A stretch of DNA of 64,000 bases, from positions 1-64,000 of the forward strand of contig CABIXM010000015.1 of NCBI GenBank assembly GCA_902362725.1, in the 5' to 3' direction. The DNA is from Clostridiaceae bacterium (GTDB taxonomy: Bacteria > Bacillota > Clostridia > Lachnospirales > Lachnospiraceae). Below, piece after piece: positions 8,078-16,677 of this stretch; position 1 is the stretch's first letter; each line of letters begins with the position of its first letter. The translations under genes and the position numbers were made by a program. The notes under the pieces are model-generated. The model had not been told where the DNA came from. It searched no databases and saw only the letters and a program-made list of their open reading frames with translations.

Positions 8078-8890
8078 CTATTCCTCCGTAGGTAAGGACT
8101 GGGCCCGATAGCCCTCCGCAATCAGGTCAAGCTGCCGGTCAAAGCGCTCCAGCTGATCGATGTCATTCATGGCGTAAATCCGATAAAATTCATCCTGAAT
8201 CTTCAGGATCTCCCGCTTATTGGCCACCCGGTACAGGTTCTGAATGTTGTTCAGAATATCTGCCACGATATTGGCCTGAATCCGGAACGATATCTGGGCG
8301 TCCATGATCTCGCTGCGAACGGTAGACATCTCATTGTCCAGGGTAATAATCGCGTCCGCGGCGCCCAAAAGCCGCTCTTTGATGTGATCCGGGATGTTCC
8401 GTTTATATTTATACTGGAGGGAATGCTCCACCGTGGCCCAGAAATTCATGGCCATGGTGCGGATCTGCACCTCCATCTGCAGGCGCTTGGGGCCATCCAG
8501 GGTATCGACGGTATAGTAAAGGATGATGTGATAGCTGCGGTAACCACTGCTCTTCATTTCCCGTATGTAATCCCGCTCCTGCTTGATCTCCATATCCTTG
8601 CGGCCCCGGATAATCTCCACGACCTTATCGATGTCCTCCACGAACTGGCAGATGATGCGGATACCGGCCAGATCGTAGATCTTTTCCTCGATATCCTCCA
8701 GATCGATTTTTTTCTTCTGGCACTTATCCAGAATACTGGAAATGGTCTTGACCCGGCCCTCCACCTGCTCGATGGGGCAATAGAGTCCCCGATCCTGATG
8801 CTCCTTGATCAGGTGGTTGAATTTGGTCATAACCTCCTTGACCGCCAGCTCATAGGGGTTTAAAATCTCCCGCCACAATTGTATCTCCAT
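8078..8890 (-). CDS. relQ: GTP pyrophosphokinase, small alarmone synthetase (RelQ/YjbM-like)
   Basis: A 270-residue RelA/SpoT-domain synthetase without hydrolase, TGS or ACT domains. Visible motifs are the region around YDLAGIRIICQFVEDI (RxKxxxSxxxK-like beta strand and the 'D(I)AG(I)R' motif) and SSGYRSYHIILYY with conserved Tyr/His, then EVQIRTMAMNFWA, a hallmark of the (p)ppGpp synthetase fold. It makes pppGpp or ppGpp from ATP and GTP/GDP under cell-envelope or other stress. ATG 8890 follows AAGGAG. A 7-bp inverted repeat lies in its leader at 8909-8935. Confidence 0.88.
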   Translation of the reverse strand: MEIQLWREILNPYELAVKEVMTKFNHLIKEHQDRGLYCPIEQVEGRVKTISSILDKCQKKKIDLEDIEEKIYDLAGIRIICQFVEDIDKVVEIIRGRKDMEIKQERDYIREMKSSGYRSYHIILYYTVDTLDGPKRLQMEVQIRTMAMNFWATVEHSLQYKYKRNIPDHIKERLLGAADAIITLDNEMSTVRSEIMDAQISFRIQANIVADILNNIQNLYRVANKREILKIQDEFYRIYAMNDIDQLERFDRQLDLIAEGYRAQSLPTEE

Positions 8891-8908
8891 AAAAAAGCTC
8901 TCCTTCTT

Positions 8909-8935
8909 GTTACTGTTCACTTTGTCCACAGTAAC
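8909..8935 (-). repeat. Leader inverted repeat upstream of relQ
   Basis: GTTACTG (8909-8915) and CAGTAAC (8929-8935) form a perfect 7-bp dyad with a 13-base loop, directly upstream of the AAGGAG site of relQ and downstream of the M23 peptidase gene. There is no T-run, so it could be an RNA leader stem or an operator. Confidence 0.4.
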
Positions 8936-8987
8936 ACACGCTTCGCGATGCACAGGAATCATGCTGACGCATAATTTTGCGCCTGCA

Positions 8988-9674
8988 TCAGGGATCTTCC
9001 TGGGACACGGTAAGCCGTTCCTGCTCCAGGTAGCGCAGAAACCAGTAGGGATTGACCGCCAGTTCCTGGAATTCCTCACTCCGAAGATAAATTCCCAGAT
9101 GTAGATGCACCGGAAACTGGCCGGAGGTACCCTCCTGCTTTCCATAGCCCGTATCGCCCATATATCCCAGAAGCTGCCCCGCCTTTACCACGTCGCCTTT
9201 CTGAAACTCCTCCGCGTAGGAAGCGAGATGGGCATAATAAAAATACACGTCATGGACACTCCGGATGCCGATCCGCCAGCCGCCTTTTTCCAGCCAGCCC
9301 ACGTTCTCCACCGTGCCGTCCGAGATGCTGACCACCGGATACACCCCACTTTTGTTCTCCGGCGGCATCAGATCCGTCCCTTCATGGCCGCGGGTTCCGC
9401 CGTAGGTTCGCTCAATGAGCCAGCTGTTCTCGAAGGTCACCGGAAGCTCCCTCTCCTTCCATTGGGGGATTGGGAAATATTCCAGATCTTTCCAGATATT
9501 CTCGTACAGCTCATAGTACCTTCGCGCTGTCTCTTCCGTCCGTTCCTGCTTCTTCTCTGCCCCGGCAAGCCCGGCCCGCTCCCGGATCCGCTGTTCGCTT
9601 CCCAGAATCACAAGGCCCAGACTCACCAGCAGTAAAAGCTGTCCCGCCGCTGAAAGCTTCCGCATCTGCCTCAT
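8988..9674 (-). CDS. M23-family peptidoglycan metallopeptidase
   Basis: A 228-residue protein with an N-terminal hydrophobic segment (about residues 11-26, probable signal anchor) and an M23 (lysostaphin/LytM-type) domain. Zinc ligands are visible in HEGTD (HxxxD, near residue 116) and HLHLG (HxH, near 190). Such enzymes cut peptide cross-links in peptidoglycan outside the membrane, or act as scaffolds when a ligand is lost; here all ligands are present. The domain is split by a PVVSISDGTV segment as usual. It lies between pepD and relQ on the same strand. Confidence 0.85.
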   Translation of the reverse strand: MRQMRKLSAAGQLLLLVSLGLVILGSEQRIRERAGLAGAEKKQERTEETARRYYELYENIWKDLEYFPIPQWKERELPVTFENSWLIERTYGGTRGHEGTDLMPPENKSGVYPVVSISDGTVENVGWLEKGGWRIGIRSVHDVYFYYAHLASYAEEFQKGDVVKAGQLLGYMGDTGYGKQEGTSGQFPVHLHLGIYLRSEEFQELAVNPYWFLRYLEQERLTVSQEDP

Positions 9675-9712
9675 CCACTCCGCATCAAAAATGCCTACTG
9701 GATACTATATGC

Positions 9713-11161
9713 TTAACGCAGCTCTTTTAGAACCTCTACTACAAATTCATAGATCCGTTTTGTGGAGGAAATGCTTAAGCGCTCCTTTGGAGTATGGATG
9801 TCATACAGATTCGGTCCGATGGAGACGCAGTCCAGACCTTCCATTTTACCGCTGAACAGGCCGCACTCCAGACCTGCATGAATGGCCATGACTCTCGGAT
9901 TCCGGTCGTACATTTTCTTGTATACAGACACACAGGTATCCCGCAGCTCCGACTCATGACGGTACTCCCAGCCCGGATAGGAGCCCTTCTCCTCGTAGGT
10001 TCCGCCCAGGAACTCTACGCAGTGACGGAGACGGTCGCCCAGCTCCTGCTTCTCGGATTCGATGGAGCTGCGGATGCTGAAGGTAGCGGTCGCCTCTTCC
10101 TCGGTAAGGCGTAAGATACCAAGGTTCAGGGAAGTCTGTACGAGTCCCGGGATATCCATGCTGTCCTTGATGACGCCGTTGGGCACCATATGAAGCACAT
10201 ACATCAGAATGGACGCGCATTTGGGCGTCAGAGCCTGGCCGACAGCCTTTCCTTCCGATACGAAGCCCACAGTCACGCCTGCGTCGCTGGCCGCGTATTC
10301 AGTCTTGTAAATAGCGTCGAGGGCGGTCAGGCGTTCCTCAAAGGCCTGGCACTCTTCCTCCGGCACGTACAGAACCGCTCTGGTGCTGCGGGGAATCGCA
10401 TTGTCCATGAGGCCGCCGGAGAGCCCGGCGATACGGAAGTTCACCACCTCGTCCAGCCAGCACAGGGCTCTGCCCATCAGAATGTTGGAATTGCCATGCT
10501 CCTTATGGATCTCCGCGCCGGAATGTCCGCCCTGCAGACCGTCCACGGTCACGGTGTAACGTACGCCCCCAGTCTCCTGATAGACTGCCGGGATATGCAG
10601 AATACCATCCATGCCGCCTGCACAGCTTACGGTAAAGATACCCTCCTCCTCAGAGTCGATGTTGATAAGTCTGCGGCCCTTCATATGGGAAGCGTCGAAA
10701 TCCTTGGCTCCTAAGAGTCCCACTTCCTCGCCGGTAGTGAACAGGCACTCCAGACGGGGGTGGGACAGGCTGTCGTCATCCAGAATCGCCAGGGCGATAG
10801 CCACCGCGATGCCGTCATCTCCGCCGAGGGTGGTTCCTTTTGCGTATACGAAATCACCGTCTACAGCCACGTCCAGGGGATCCTTTGCAAAATCAATGGC
10901 GCAGTCCGCCTCTTTCTCACACACCATATCCAGATGGCCCTGGATAATGACAGTGGGCGCATCCTCGTAGCCTGCGGAAGCCTCTTTTACGATGACCACG
11001 TTGTTGAATTCATCCCGGGACGCAGAAAGGCCGCGCTTCTTCGCAAACTCCATACAATACTCTGCTGCGCCTGCCTCATTTCCTGATCCTCTCGGAATCT
11101 GTGTCAGATCCTCAAAAAATTCAAATACCTTCTTCGGCTCTAATCCTTCCAATACTCGCAT
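9713..11161 (-). CDS. pepD: Aminoacyl-histidine dipeptidase PepD (M20 family)
   Basis: A 482-residue cytosolic non-specific dipeptidase of the M20C type. Zinc-binding motifs are GHLDMVCEK near residue 80, GGDDGIAVA near 118, and TTGEEVGLLGA near 145; a dimerisation domain follows (GGHSGAEIHKEHGN), with a C-terminal HAGLECG segment. It hydrolyses Xaa-His and other dipeptides. I chose ATG 11161, preceded by AAGGAGG, rather than a start seven codons upstream. Only 31 bases separate it from the divergent ylbJ gene. Confidence 0.92.
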   Translation of the reverse strand: MRVLEGLEPKKVFEFFEDLTQIPRGSGNEAGAAEYCMEFAKKRGLSASRDEFNNVVIVKEASAGYEDAPTVIIQGHLDMVCEKEADCAIDFAKDPLDVAVDGDFVYAKGTTLGGDDGIAVAIALAILDDDSLSHPRLECLFTTGEEVGLLGAKDFDASHMKGRRLINIDSEEEGIFTVSCAGGMDGILHIPAVYQETGGVRYTVTVDGLQGGHSGAEIHKEHGNSNILMGRALCWLDEVVNFRIAGLSGGLMDNAIPRSTRAVLYVPEEECQAFEERLTALDAIYKTEYAASDAGVTVGFVSEGKAVGQALTPKCASILMYVLHMVPNGVIKDSMDIPGLVQTSLNLGILRLTEEEATATFSIRSSIESEKQELGDRLRHCVEFLGGTYEEKGSYPGWEYRHESELRDTCVSVYKKMYDRNPRVMAIHAGLECGLFSGKMEGLDCVSIGPNLYDIHTPKERLSISSTKRIYEFVVEVLKELR

Positions 11162-11187
11162 ATTCGTCCTCCTTGCTCTCATATAGA
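11158..11187 (+). promoter_or_regulatory. Candidate sigma-E-type promoter of ylbJ
   Basis: GCATATTC at 11158-11165 and CATATAGA at 11180-11187 are 14 bases apart, similar to the sigma-E consensus (GHATATT, N13-14, CATACAMT). The -10 box ends only 5 bases before the ATG at 11193 and no ribosome-binding site is visible, so the transcript would be leaderless or start at a later codon. In B. subtilis ylbJ belongs to the sigma-E regulon. Confidence 0.45.
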
Positions 11188-11192
11188 TTTCT

Positions 11193-12155
11193 ATGAGAAA
11201 AAAAATTATTTATATGACGGTCTGTCTTTTATTGCTTGGTTTTTTACTTCTGAACCCGGTGCAGGCCAGGGTGGCGTCCGCAGACGGACTGCTGCTCTGG
11301 TTCCACACCCTGCTTCCGGTGCTGCTGCCCTTTTTTATTCTCTCCCGCCTGCTGATCGCCCTGGACGGGGTCTCAGGCGTTACACAGTTCATCGCTCCCC
11401 TGGCCCGGGGACTCTTTGGTCTGTCCCCGAACGGGGCTTTTTGCCTGCTGGCTGGTTTTCTCTGCGGCTATCCCGTAGGTGCGAAGCTCTCCGCCGATTT
11501 GGTGCGGGAGGGACGCATTTCCCAGGAAGAGGGCGCGTACCTTCTCACCTTTACAAATAATGCCAGTCCCGCCTTCCTGACCGGCTACTGCCTGATCGAA
11601 GCCCTCGGAATGCCGGAGCTGATCCCAGTCTCCCTCTTCCTGGTCTACGGCTCCCCACTGCTCTACGCACGTCTGACCCGCCGGGGTCGGATTTTTCCAG
11701 ATCTCTCCATAGAAAAAAAGACATCCGGATCTCAAATCAGCTTCAAAATCGTGGATGCCTGTATCATGGACGGCCTGGAAAATATCCTGAAGCTCGGCGG
11801 CTATCTCATCCTGTTCTCCATGTTGGCAAAGCTGCTGCTTCTCCTTATCGGCTCTCTGCCGCTGTGCTCCTGCGTGGCGGTCGGACTTCTGGAAATCACC
11901 AACGGGCTCTCCATTATTGCTCACACTTCGTTCCTTACGAAGCGCGCCGCCTGGGTGCTGTCACTCTTTTTCGTTTCCTTCGGAGGTCTGTCCGGCGCTG
12001 CCCAGACCGAAAGCATGCTGCTTGGAACCCCGCTTTCTGTTCCGGACTATCTGAAAGCCAAAGCCTGTACCGCCCTGCTCACCGCCTGTCTCGCCCTCCT
12101 GTACCTGGGACTTACTGATCTTCTTCCGGCGCTTCCTCTTCCGGCTGCTCCGTGA
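11193..12155 (+). CDS. ylbJ: Sporulation integral membrane protein YlbJ-like
   Basis: A 320-residue polytopic membrane protein with about eight hydrophobic segments and two nucleoside-recognition (Gate) regions, including FLCGYPVGAKLSADLVREG and FTNNASPAFLTGY, which match the conserved GYP-GAK and FTNN motifs of YlbJ. In Bacillus, YlbJ is needed for late sporulation (spore envelope formation). It is one of few plus-strand genes here. Its 3' end overlaps the coiled-coil gene on the other strand by 44 bases. In Bacillus, rsmD, coaD and ylbJ are co-directional; here ylbJ is inverted. Confidence 0.82.
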   Translation: MRKKIIYMTVCLLLLGFLLLNPVQARVASADGLLLWFHTLLPVLLPFFILSRLLIALDGVSGVTQFIAPLARGLFGLSPNGAFCLLAGFLCGYPVGAKLSADLVREGRISQEEGAYLLTFTNNASPAFLTGYCLIEALGMPELIPVSLFLVYGSPLLYARLTRRGRIFPDLSIEKKTSGSQISFKIVDACIMDGLENILKLGGYLILFSMLAKLLLLLIGSLPLCSCVAVGLLEITNGLSIIAHTSFLTKRAAWVLSLFFVSFGGLSGAAQTESMLLGTPLSVPDYLKAKACTALLTACLALLYLGLTDLLPALPLPAAP

Positions 12156-12693
12156 TAGCCGGTCCAAGTTCTGCCCGGTTGCTTGCCAGAATTTCATTAA
12201 AGTTGTTCAGAGAATTCATCATAGATTCATAACGGGCTGCATGTCCCTCCATAGTCTGACGAACCAGATTCTGCAGGTTCCCCAGCATATCGTCGGTGTA
12301 GCGCATAGCCTGCATCCGGAAGTTATTGGCCTCAATGGTGGCTGCATCCAGACGCTTCTGAGCCTCCGCCTCGGCGGCTGCCATAATCTCATTGGCCTGT
12401 ACATACGCCTGCTGCATGATCTCATGCTCGTTGATCAATTCGGTCGTATGTATATTGGCCTCCTTGATGATCGCGTCTGCCTTTGCCTGAGCGTCCGCCA
12501 GAATGGCGTCCCGGTTCGCCAGCACTTTCTGATAGCGCTTGATCTCCTCCGGGGTCTTCATACGAAGCTCCCGCAGCAGCTCCTCGATTTCCTCTTTATT
12601 GACGATGATATTCGTCTTTGATAATGTCTGCGGCTTGCAGCCGTCTATATACTCCTCGATCTCCTCGATGATCTGTTCGATCTTGCTGCTCAT
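12112..12693 (-). CDS. Coiled-coil protein of unknown function between coaD and ylbJ
   Basis: A 193-residue hydrophilic, strongly helical protein. Residues 1-50 are acidic, about 55-150 are Ala/Glu/Gln-rich coiled coil (for example ANEIMAAAEAEAQKRLDAAT), similar in style to DivIVA or F/V-type ATPase stalk subunits, and the tail is acidic (EEEAPEEDQ). No membrane segment or enzyme motif is seen. Automated pipelines often call such proteins 'ATPase' on stalk similarity, which I do not support. Its SD GAGGAG precedes ATG 12693, and it lies 27 bases downstream of coaD, so it is probably the third gene of rsmD-coaD. Confidence 0.75.
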   Translation of the reverse strand: MSSKIEQIIEEIEEYIDGCKPQTLSKTNIIVNKEEIEELLRELRMKTPEEIKRYQKVLANRDAILADAQAKADAIIKEANIHTTELINEHEIMQQAYVQANEIMAAAEAEAQKRLDAATIEANNFRMQAMRYTDDMLGNLQNLVRQTMEGHAARYESMMNSLNNFNEILASNRAELGPAITEQPEEEAPEEDQ

Positions 12694-12720
12694 AAAACCG
12701 TTCTCCTCTCCATTTCCTAT

Positions 12721-13212
12721 TTAGATTCCATAACGCTCATGCATCCGCTCCCGGATCTTTTCTTCCACGTAGGGCGGTACAAAGGCGGAAATATCACCAC
12801 CGAAGGCCGCCACCTCCTTAACCGTGGTGGAACTGAGATAAGCGTACTCCAGACTGGTTGTGAGAAACAGCGTATCCAGATCCGGACTCATGATCCGGTT
12901 GGTCTGGGCCATCTGAAGCTCATAGTCGAAGTCTGTAATAGCGCGCAGGCCCCTCACAATAATGTGGGCCTCGCACTCCTTGGCGAAATCCACCAGAAGT
13001 CCCGTAAAGGAACGAATCTTGATATTCGGGTATTCCTTTGTGACCTCCTCTAACATCTTAACACGTTCTTCCACAGAAAACAACGGAGTTTTGGCGCGGT
13101 TGTTCAAGACGCCCACCACCAGCTCGTCCACGATCCGGGACGCGCGGATGATCACATCCAGATGTCCCTTGGTCACCGGGTCAAAGCTTCCCGCATAAAT
13201 TGCTCTAATCAT
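12721..13212 (-). CDS. coaD: Phosphopantetheine adenylyltransferase
   Basis: A 163-residue nucleotidyltransferase of the CoaD family. The N-terminal [12 protein letters not shown] holds the TxGH motif (here TKGH) and the C-terminal part has the ISSTxVR-like signature ([11 protein letters not shown]). It transfers AMP from ATP to 4'-phosphopantetheine, the penultimate step of coenzyme A synthesis. The ATG overlaps the stop of rsmD (ATGA), indicating coupled translation. Confidence 0.95.
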   Translation of the reverse strand: MIRAIYAGSFDPVTKGHLDVIIRASRIVDELVVGVLNNRAKTPLFSVEERVKMLEEVTKEYPNIKIRSFTGLLVDFAKECEAHIIVRGLRAITDFDYELQMAQTNRIMSPDLDTLFLTTSLEYAYLSSTTVKEVAAFGGDISAFVPPYVEEKIRERMHERYGI

Positions 13213-13772
13213 TCGTCTTCCTCATCCATCTCAATAAAGAGATGCTTATTCGTCTTGTATTTTTTCACCTTACGGATATGGTATCCCAGATTTTCGATCC
13301 AGTCGGTCTCCTCATTTAAGGCCGCCTCCAGAATGATGGTCGTATCTTCTGTCAGGAGGCTGGAATCCAGAAGATAACCGAGTACCTCCCGCTCCAGTCC
13401 CTTTCCATAGGGCGGATCCAGGAAAATGATATCAAAGGGCTCCTCGCCCTCCAGCACACGAAGGGCACCCAGGGCGTCCATAAAGAATACCCGCGCCCTG
13501 TCCGCAAGTTTTGTAAAGGCCAGGTTGTCGCCGATGCAGTCATAGGCCTTCCGGTTATTTTCCGCAAAGGCCGCATAGTCCGCGCCCCGGCTTAAGGCCT
13601 CGATGCCGATGGCCCCGCTTCCGCCGAAGAGATCGAGAAACCGACAGCCCGGGATCTCCGGCTGAAGCATATTAAATAAGGTCTCTTTGATTCGGTCGGT
13701 GGTGGGTCTGGTGTCCAGTCCCTCGATGCATTTGAGCGGCATGCTTCTGGCCGTTCCTGCTATGACTCTCAT
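13209..13772 (-). CDS. rsmD: 16S rRNA (guanine-966 N2)-methyltransferase
   Basis: A 187-residue class I SAM methyltransferase. The SAM motif [19 protein letters not shown] is near residue 45 and the catalytic LDPPYGKG (DPPY) near 117; the N-terminal [15 protein letters not shown] is characteristic of RsmD. It methylates G966 of 16S rRNA during small-subunit assembly. It starts 3 bases after proA's stop, so it belongs to the same minus-strand transcript as proA and coaD. Confidence 0.94.
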   Translation of the reverse strand: MRVIAGTARSMPLKCIEGLDTRPTTDRIKETLFNMLQPEIPGCRFLDLFGGSGAIGIEALSRGADYAAFAENNRKAYDCIGDNLAFTKLADRARVFFMDALGALRVLEGEEPFDIIFLDPPYGKGLEREVLGYLLDSSLLTEDTTIILEAALNEETDWIENLGYHIRKVKKYKTNKHLFIEMDEEDE

Positions 13773-13775
13773 TGG

Positions 13776-15017
13776 TTACCCCCTTACCTGGCCACTGCCG
13801 GTAATCTCGTATTTATAAGAAGTAAGCGCTACCAGTCCCATGGGGCCTCTGGCGTGCAGCTTCTGGGTGCTGATGCCGATCTCCGCGCCGAAGCCGAACT
13901 CAAAGCCGTCGGTAAAGCGGGTCGAAGCGTTCACATAGACCGCCGCCGCGTCCACTTCCTTTAAAAATTTCTCTGCATGTTCTTTATTTTCTGTGATAAT
14001 CGCCTCAGAGTGGCCTGTATTATAGCGGTTGATATGGGCAATGGCCTCCTCCACCGTATCCACAGTCTTCACCGAGAGAATGTAGTCCAGATACTCGGTT
14101 CCCCAGTCCTCCTCGGTAGCCGGCGTCATCGCTACCGCTTCCCGGGCCGCCTCGTCGCCCCGCAGCTCCACGTTTTTCTCCTGCAGGCGCTTCGCCAAAA
14201 GCGGCAGAAAGGCGTCTTTCACCTTCCGGTTTACCACCAGAGATTCGCAGGCGTTGCAGACGCCGATGCGCTGGGTCTTGGCATTGTATACAATATTCAC
14301 AGCCATTTCGAGATCCGCGGCCTCGTCTACATAGATGTGGCAGTTGCCGGAACCAGTCTCGATGACCGGGATCGTACTGTTATTTACAACCGTAGCGATA
14401 AGTCCCGCGCTTCCTCTTGGGATCAACACATCTATGTACCTGTTCAGCTTCATAAAAACTGCCGCCGTCTCACGGCTGGTATCAGTCAGGAGCTGTATAG
14501 AGCTCTCCGGGCAGCCGTTCGCTGCAAGGGCTTTCTGAAGCACCTCAGTAATGGCCTGATTGGAATGAATCGCGTCGCTTCCGCCCCGTAGCACCACCGG
14601 ATTACCGGTCTTAAAGCAGAGTCCGAAGGCGTCCGCCGTCACATTGGGCCGGGCCTCGTAAATGATACCGATGACGCCAAGGGGCACCCGCACCTGGCGG
14701 ATATGGAGGCCGTTCTCCGGCACCCAGTCCTTCATGACCTCGCCCACCGGATCCGGCAGATCCGCGATCTGGCGAAGTCCTTCCGCCATGCCCGCGATGC
14801 GCTCCTTTGTAAGCTTCAATCGATCCAGAAGTCCCGGCTTCATCCCCCGCTCCTGTCCCGCCTGCATGTCCTTTTCATTGGCCACAAGGATCTTTTCCTG
14901 TTCGCTCACAAGAAGCTCCGCCGCCTTCAAAAGCACCCGGTCTTTCTCTTCCCGGGTCATCACACGTAAAATCGGCTCCGCCTCTTTTGCTCTCTGTCCA
15001 ATGCACTCTAATGTCAT
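13776..15017 (-). CDS. proA: Gamma-glutamyl phosphate reductase
   Basis: A 413-residue ProA of normal length. It reduces gamma-glutamyl phosphate to glutamate-5-semialdehyde with NADPH, the second step of proline synthesis. The aldehyde-dehydrogenase-like fold shows [14 protein letters not shown], the nucleotide-loop region [20 protein letters not shown] and the active-site Cys region [13 protein letters not shown], followed by [19 protein letters not shown]. Its partner proB lies upstream at 16674-17525, separated by three other genes on the same strand. SD GGGAGG precedes ATG 15017. Confidence 0.96.
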   Translation of the reverse strand: MTLECIGQRAKEAEPILRVMTREEKDRVLLKAAELLVSEQEKILVANEKDMQAGQERGMKPGLLDRLKLTKERIAGMAEGLRQIADLPDPVGEVMKDWVPENGLHIRQVRVPLGVIGIIYEARPNVTADAFGLCFKTGNPVVLRGGSDAIHSNQAITEVLQKALAANGCPESSIQLLTDTSRETAAVFMKLNRYIDVLIPRGSAGLIATVVNNSTIPVIETGSGNCHIYVDEAADLEMAVNIVYNAKTQRIGVCNACESLVVNRKVKDAFLPLLAKRLQEKNVELRGDEAAREAVAMTPATEEDWGTEYLDYILSVKTVDTVEEAIAHINRYNTGHSEAIITENKEHAEKFLKEVDAAAVYVNASTRFTDGFEFGFGAEIGISTQKLHARGPMGLVALTSYKYEITGSGQVRG

Positions 15018-15614
15018 CTATACCCTCCCAATTACCCGTTTCTCTGTCACGATTTTCTCCGGACAGATGTCAAACGTTTCATAAGGAACCTCTTTTTTTA
15101 CCTGGAATTCAAAAGCCAGCGCCACTCTGGAAAGCTTCGGATGCGCCTCCAGGAAACGGTCGTAAAAGCCTCCGCCGTAGCCAATCCGATGACGCTCTTC
15201 GTCAAAGGCCACGCCCGGCATCAGCATCAGAGCCTTTTCCTCATCGCCGGTTTCATCCGCCGCGTGCTTTTCAAACGGCTCCCGGATACCGAAATAGCCC
15301 TCCTCCAGATCATTTTCCAGAGAAGTGATGTAGAAGAACTTCATATCCTGCCCCAGCACCTTCGGCACGGCCACTCTTTTTCCGTCAGCCCAGGCCGCCC
15401 GGATGATATCGGAGGTCTCCACCTCATGCTTGCAGTCCACATAGGCATAGATCACCTCAGCCTCCCGGTACTCCGGCAGAGTCAGCACCTGATCCCGCAC
15501 GCCCAGACTCAGCTCATGGATCTGCTCGTCCGTATGGGCCGCCCGCAGCGCCTTGATTTCCTTTCGCAGCGCTTTCTTTAAATCCTTTTTAGTTTCCTTT
15601 CCTGTCTGCATCAT
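15018..15614 (-). CDS. 5-formyltetrahydrofolate cyclo-ligase
   Basis: A protein of about 198 residues of the MTHFS family. It converts 5-formyl-THF to 5,10-methenyl-THF using ATP. The conserved C-terminal signature is visible as MLMPGVAFDEERHRIGYGGGFYDRFL (shortened here to its GVAFD...R.GYGGGFYDR core), and KRVAVPKV resembles the substrate loop. ATG 15614 is preferred over a GTG three codons earlier because GGGTG lies six bases upstream; either way it overlaps the end of the DUF896 gene. It ends one base before proA begins. Confidence 0.88.
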   Translation of the reverse strand: MMQTGKETKKDLKKALRKEIKALRAAHTDEQIHELSLGVRDQVLTLPEYREAEVIYAYVDCKHEVETSDIIRAAWADGKRVAVPKVLGQDMKFFYITSLENDLEEGYFGIREPFEKHAADETGDEEKALMLMPGVAFDEERHRIGYGGGFYDRFLEAHPKLSRVALAFEFQVKKEVPYETFDICPEKIVTEKRVIGRV

Positions 15615-15813
15615 ACTTTTCACCCAGATTTACGACGCTTCCGTCTTTTTCCTTGATATCAATGTTGTTGAGCTGTCCGCGCAGGTTCATGCGGACGGCC
15701 TCGATATATTCCAGGCGCAGCAGCTTCTGCTCTTTCTTCTCCGCATCGGTCAGCCCCTCCGCCTTGGAACGGCGGTACAGCTCGTTGATGCGCGCAATCT
15801 TCTGTGGATCCAT
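15589..15813 (-). CDS. DUF896 (YnzC/YneT-like) small protein
   Basis: A 74-residue protein matching the DUF896 family: an N-terminal helical hairpin IARINELYRRSKAEGLT, then LRLEYIEAVRMNLRGQL and a short C-terminal segment. The Bacillus relative YnzC is a helical hairpin protein, reported in SOS-regulated loci; function is unknown. It overlaps the following gene by about 26 bases and abuts the patatin gene. SD AGGAGA precedes the ATG. Confidence 0.85.
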   Translation of the reverse strand: MDPQKIARINELYRRSKAEGLTDAEKKEQKLLRLEYIEAVRMNLRGQLNNIDIKEKDGSVVNLGEKYDADRKGN

Positions 15814-16677
15814 TTACTTTTCTCCTTCCCATCCCGCAAAGGACGCCGCTTTTTCAAAAATGTCCTGTGCGTATTCATATCCGTGATTGTAAAAATCTGT
15901 TAAAATTTCTACGTGATTCTCCGTATTCTTGACCACCGGAACCTGCGGACGGATCACAAAGACATGGCCCCGGTGTTCCAGATCCTCAATGAGCTCCATG
16001 GTGCGGTTGTAATAATAGGCCCGGTACTTGATGGCACGAATCAGATTCGGGTACTTCTGGTACATAATCTGCGCCATTTTCAATGTCTTCTTCGCGGGCG
16101 CTTTCCGGTAGCCCTCCTGTCTCGTCAGGATGATAATGGGCTTCTTCACGCCGTCATGCAGAGCTTTTCGAATCGGCACGGAATCCGCCACGCCGCCGTC
16201 CACCATGGGCGTGCCATCTACATCTACGATGGGCGATACCACCGGGAGACTGGACGAAGCCCGGCAGATGGTCATCAGCCGCTGACGGTCGCTTTTCTCC
16301 GACAGGTACTCGGCCTTGCCGGTCAGGGCGTTGGTGGCCGTCAGAATGCACTCCATGCCAGAGGAAAAGAATGTGTCGTAGTCAAAGGGAATGATCTTAT
16401 TTGGAAAAATATCAAAGATCAAATCCATATTGAAGAGGCTGTGAGTCTTCACCAGGGATTTAAGTCCCACATAGCTTCCGGCCTCCAGAAAATCAATGGT
16501 ACACAGCTTCATCCGCCCCGGCTGGTGGGACGCATAGTCCACCGCGTTGCAGGCTCCCGCCGACACGCCGATTACATAGGGCAGATACATGCCCTGTTCC
16601 ATAAAATAGTCCAGTACGCCGGCTGTAAATACGCCTCTGGTGCCGCCGCCCTCCAGTACCATTCCTGCTTTTTTCAT
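15814..16677 (-). CDS. Patatin-like phospholipase
   Basis: A 287-residue patatin-family acylhydrolase of the RssA type. The oxyanion loop GGGTRGVFTAGVLD is at residues 9-22, the nucleophile elbow GVSAGA (GxSxG) near 41, and the catalytic Asp in DGGVAD near 160; so the Ser-Asp dyad is intact. No signal peptide or membrane helix is visible, so it is cytosolic or peripheral. It overlaps proB by 4 bases (ATGA). Its role beside proline genes is unknown; lipid substrate cannot be assigned. Confidence 0.88.
   Translation of the reverse strand: MKKAGMVLEGGGTRGVFTAGVLDYFMEQGMYLPYVIGVSAGACNAVDYASHQPGRMKLCTIDFLEAGSYVGLKSLVKTHSLFNMDLIFDIFPNKIIPFDYDTFFSSGMECILTATNALTGKAEYLSEKSDRQRLMTICRASSSLPVVSPIVDVDGTPMVDGGVADSVPIRKALHDGVKKPIIILTRQEGYRKAPAKKTLKMAQIMYQKYPNLIRAIKYRAYYYNRTMELIEDLEHRGHVFVIRPQVPVVKNTENHVEILTDFYNHGYEYAQDIFEKAASFAGWEGEK

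Noticed and set aside
12112..12693. Annotation as an ATPase subunit
   Set aside because: Only coiled-coil similarity to ATP synthase stalks; no Walker motif or neighbouring ATP synthase genes.
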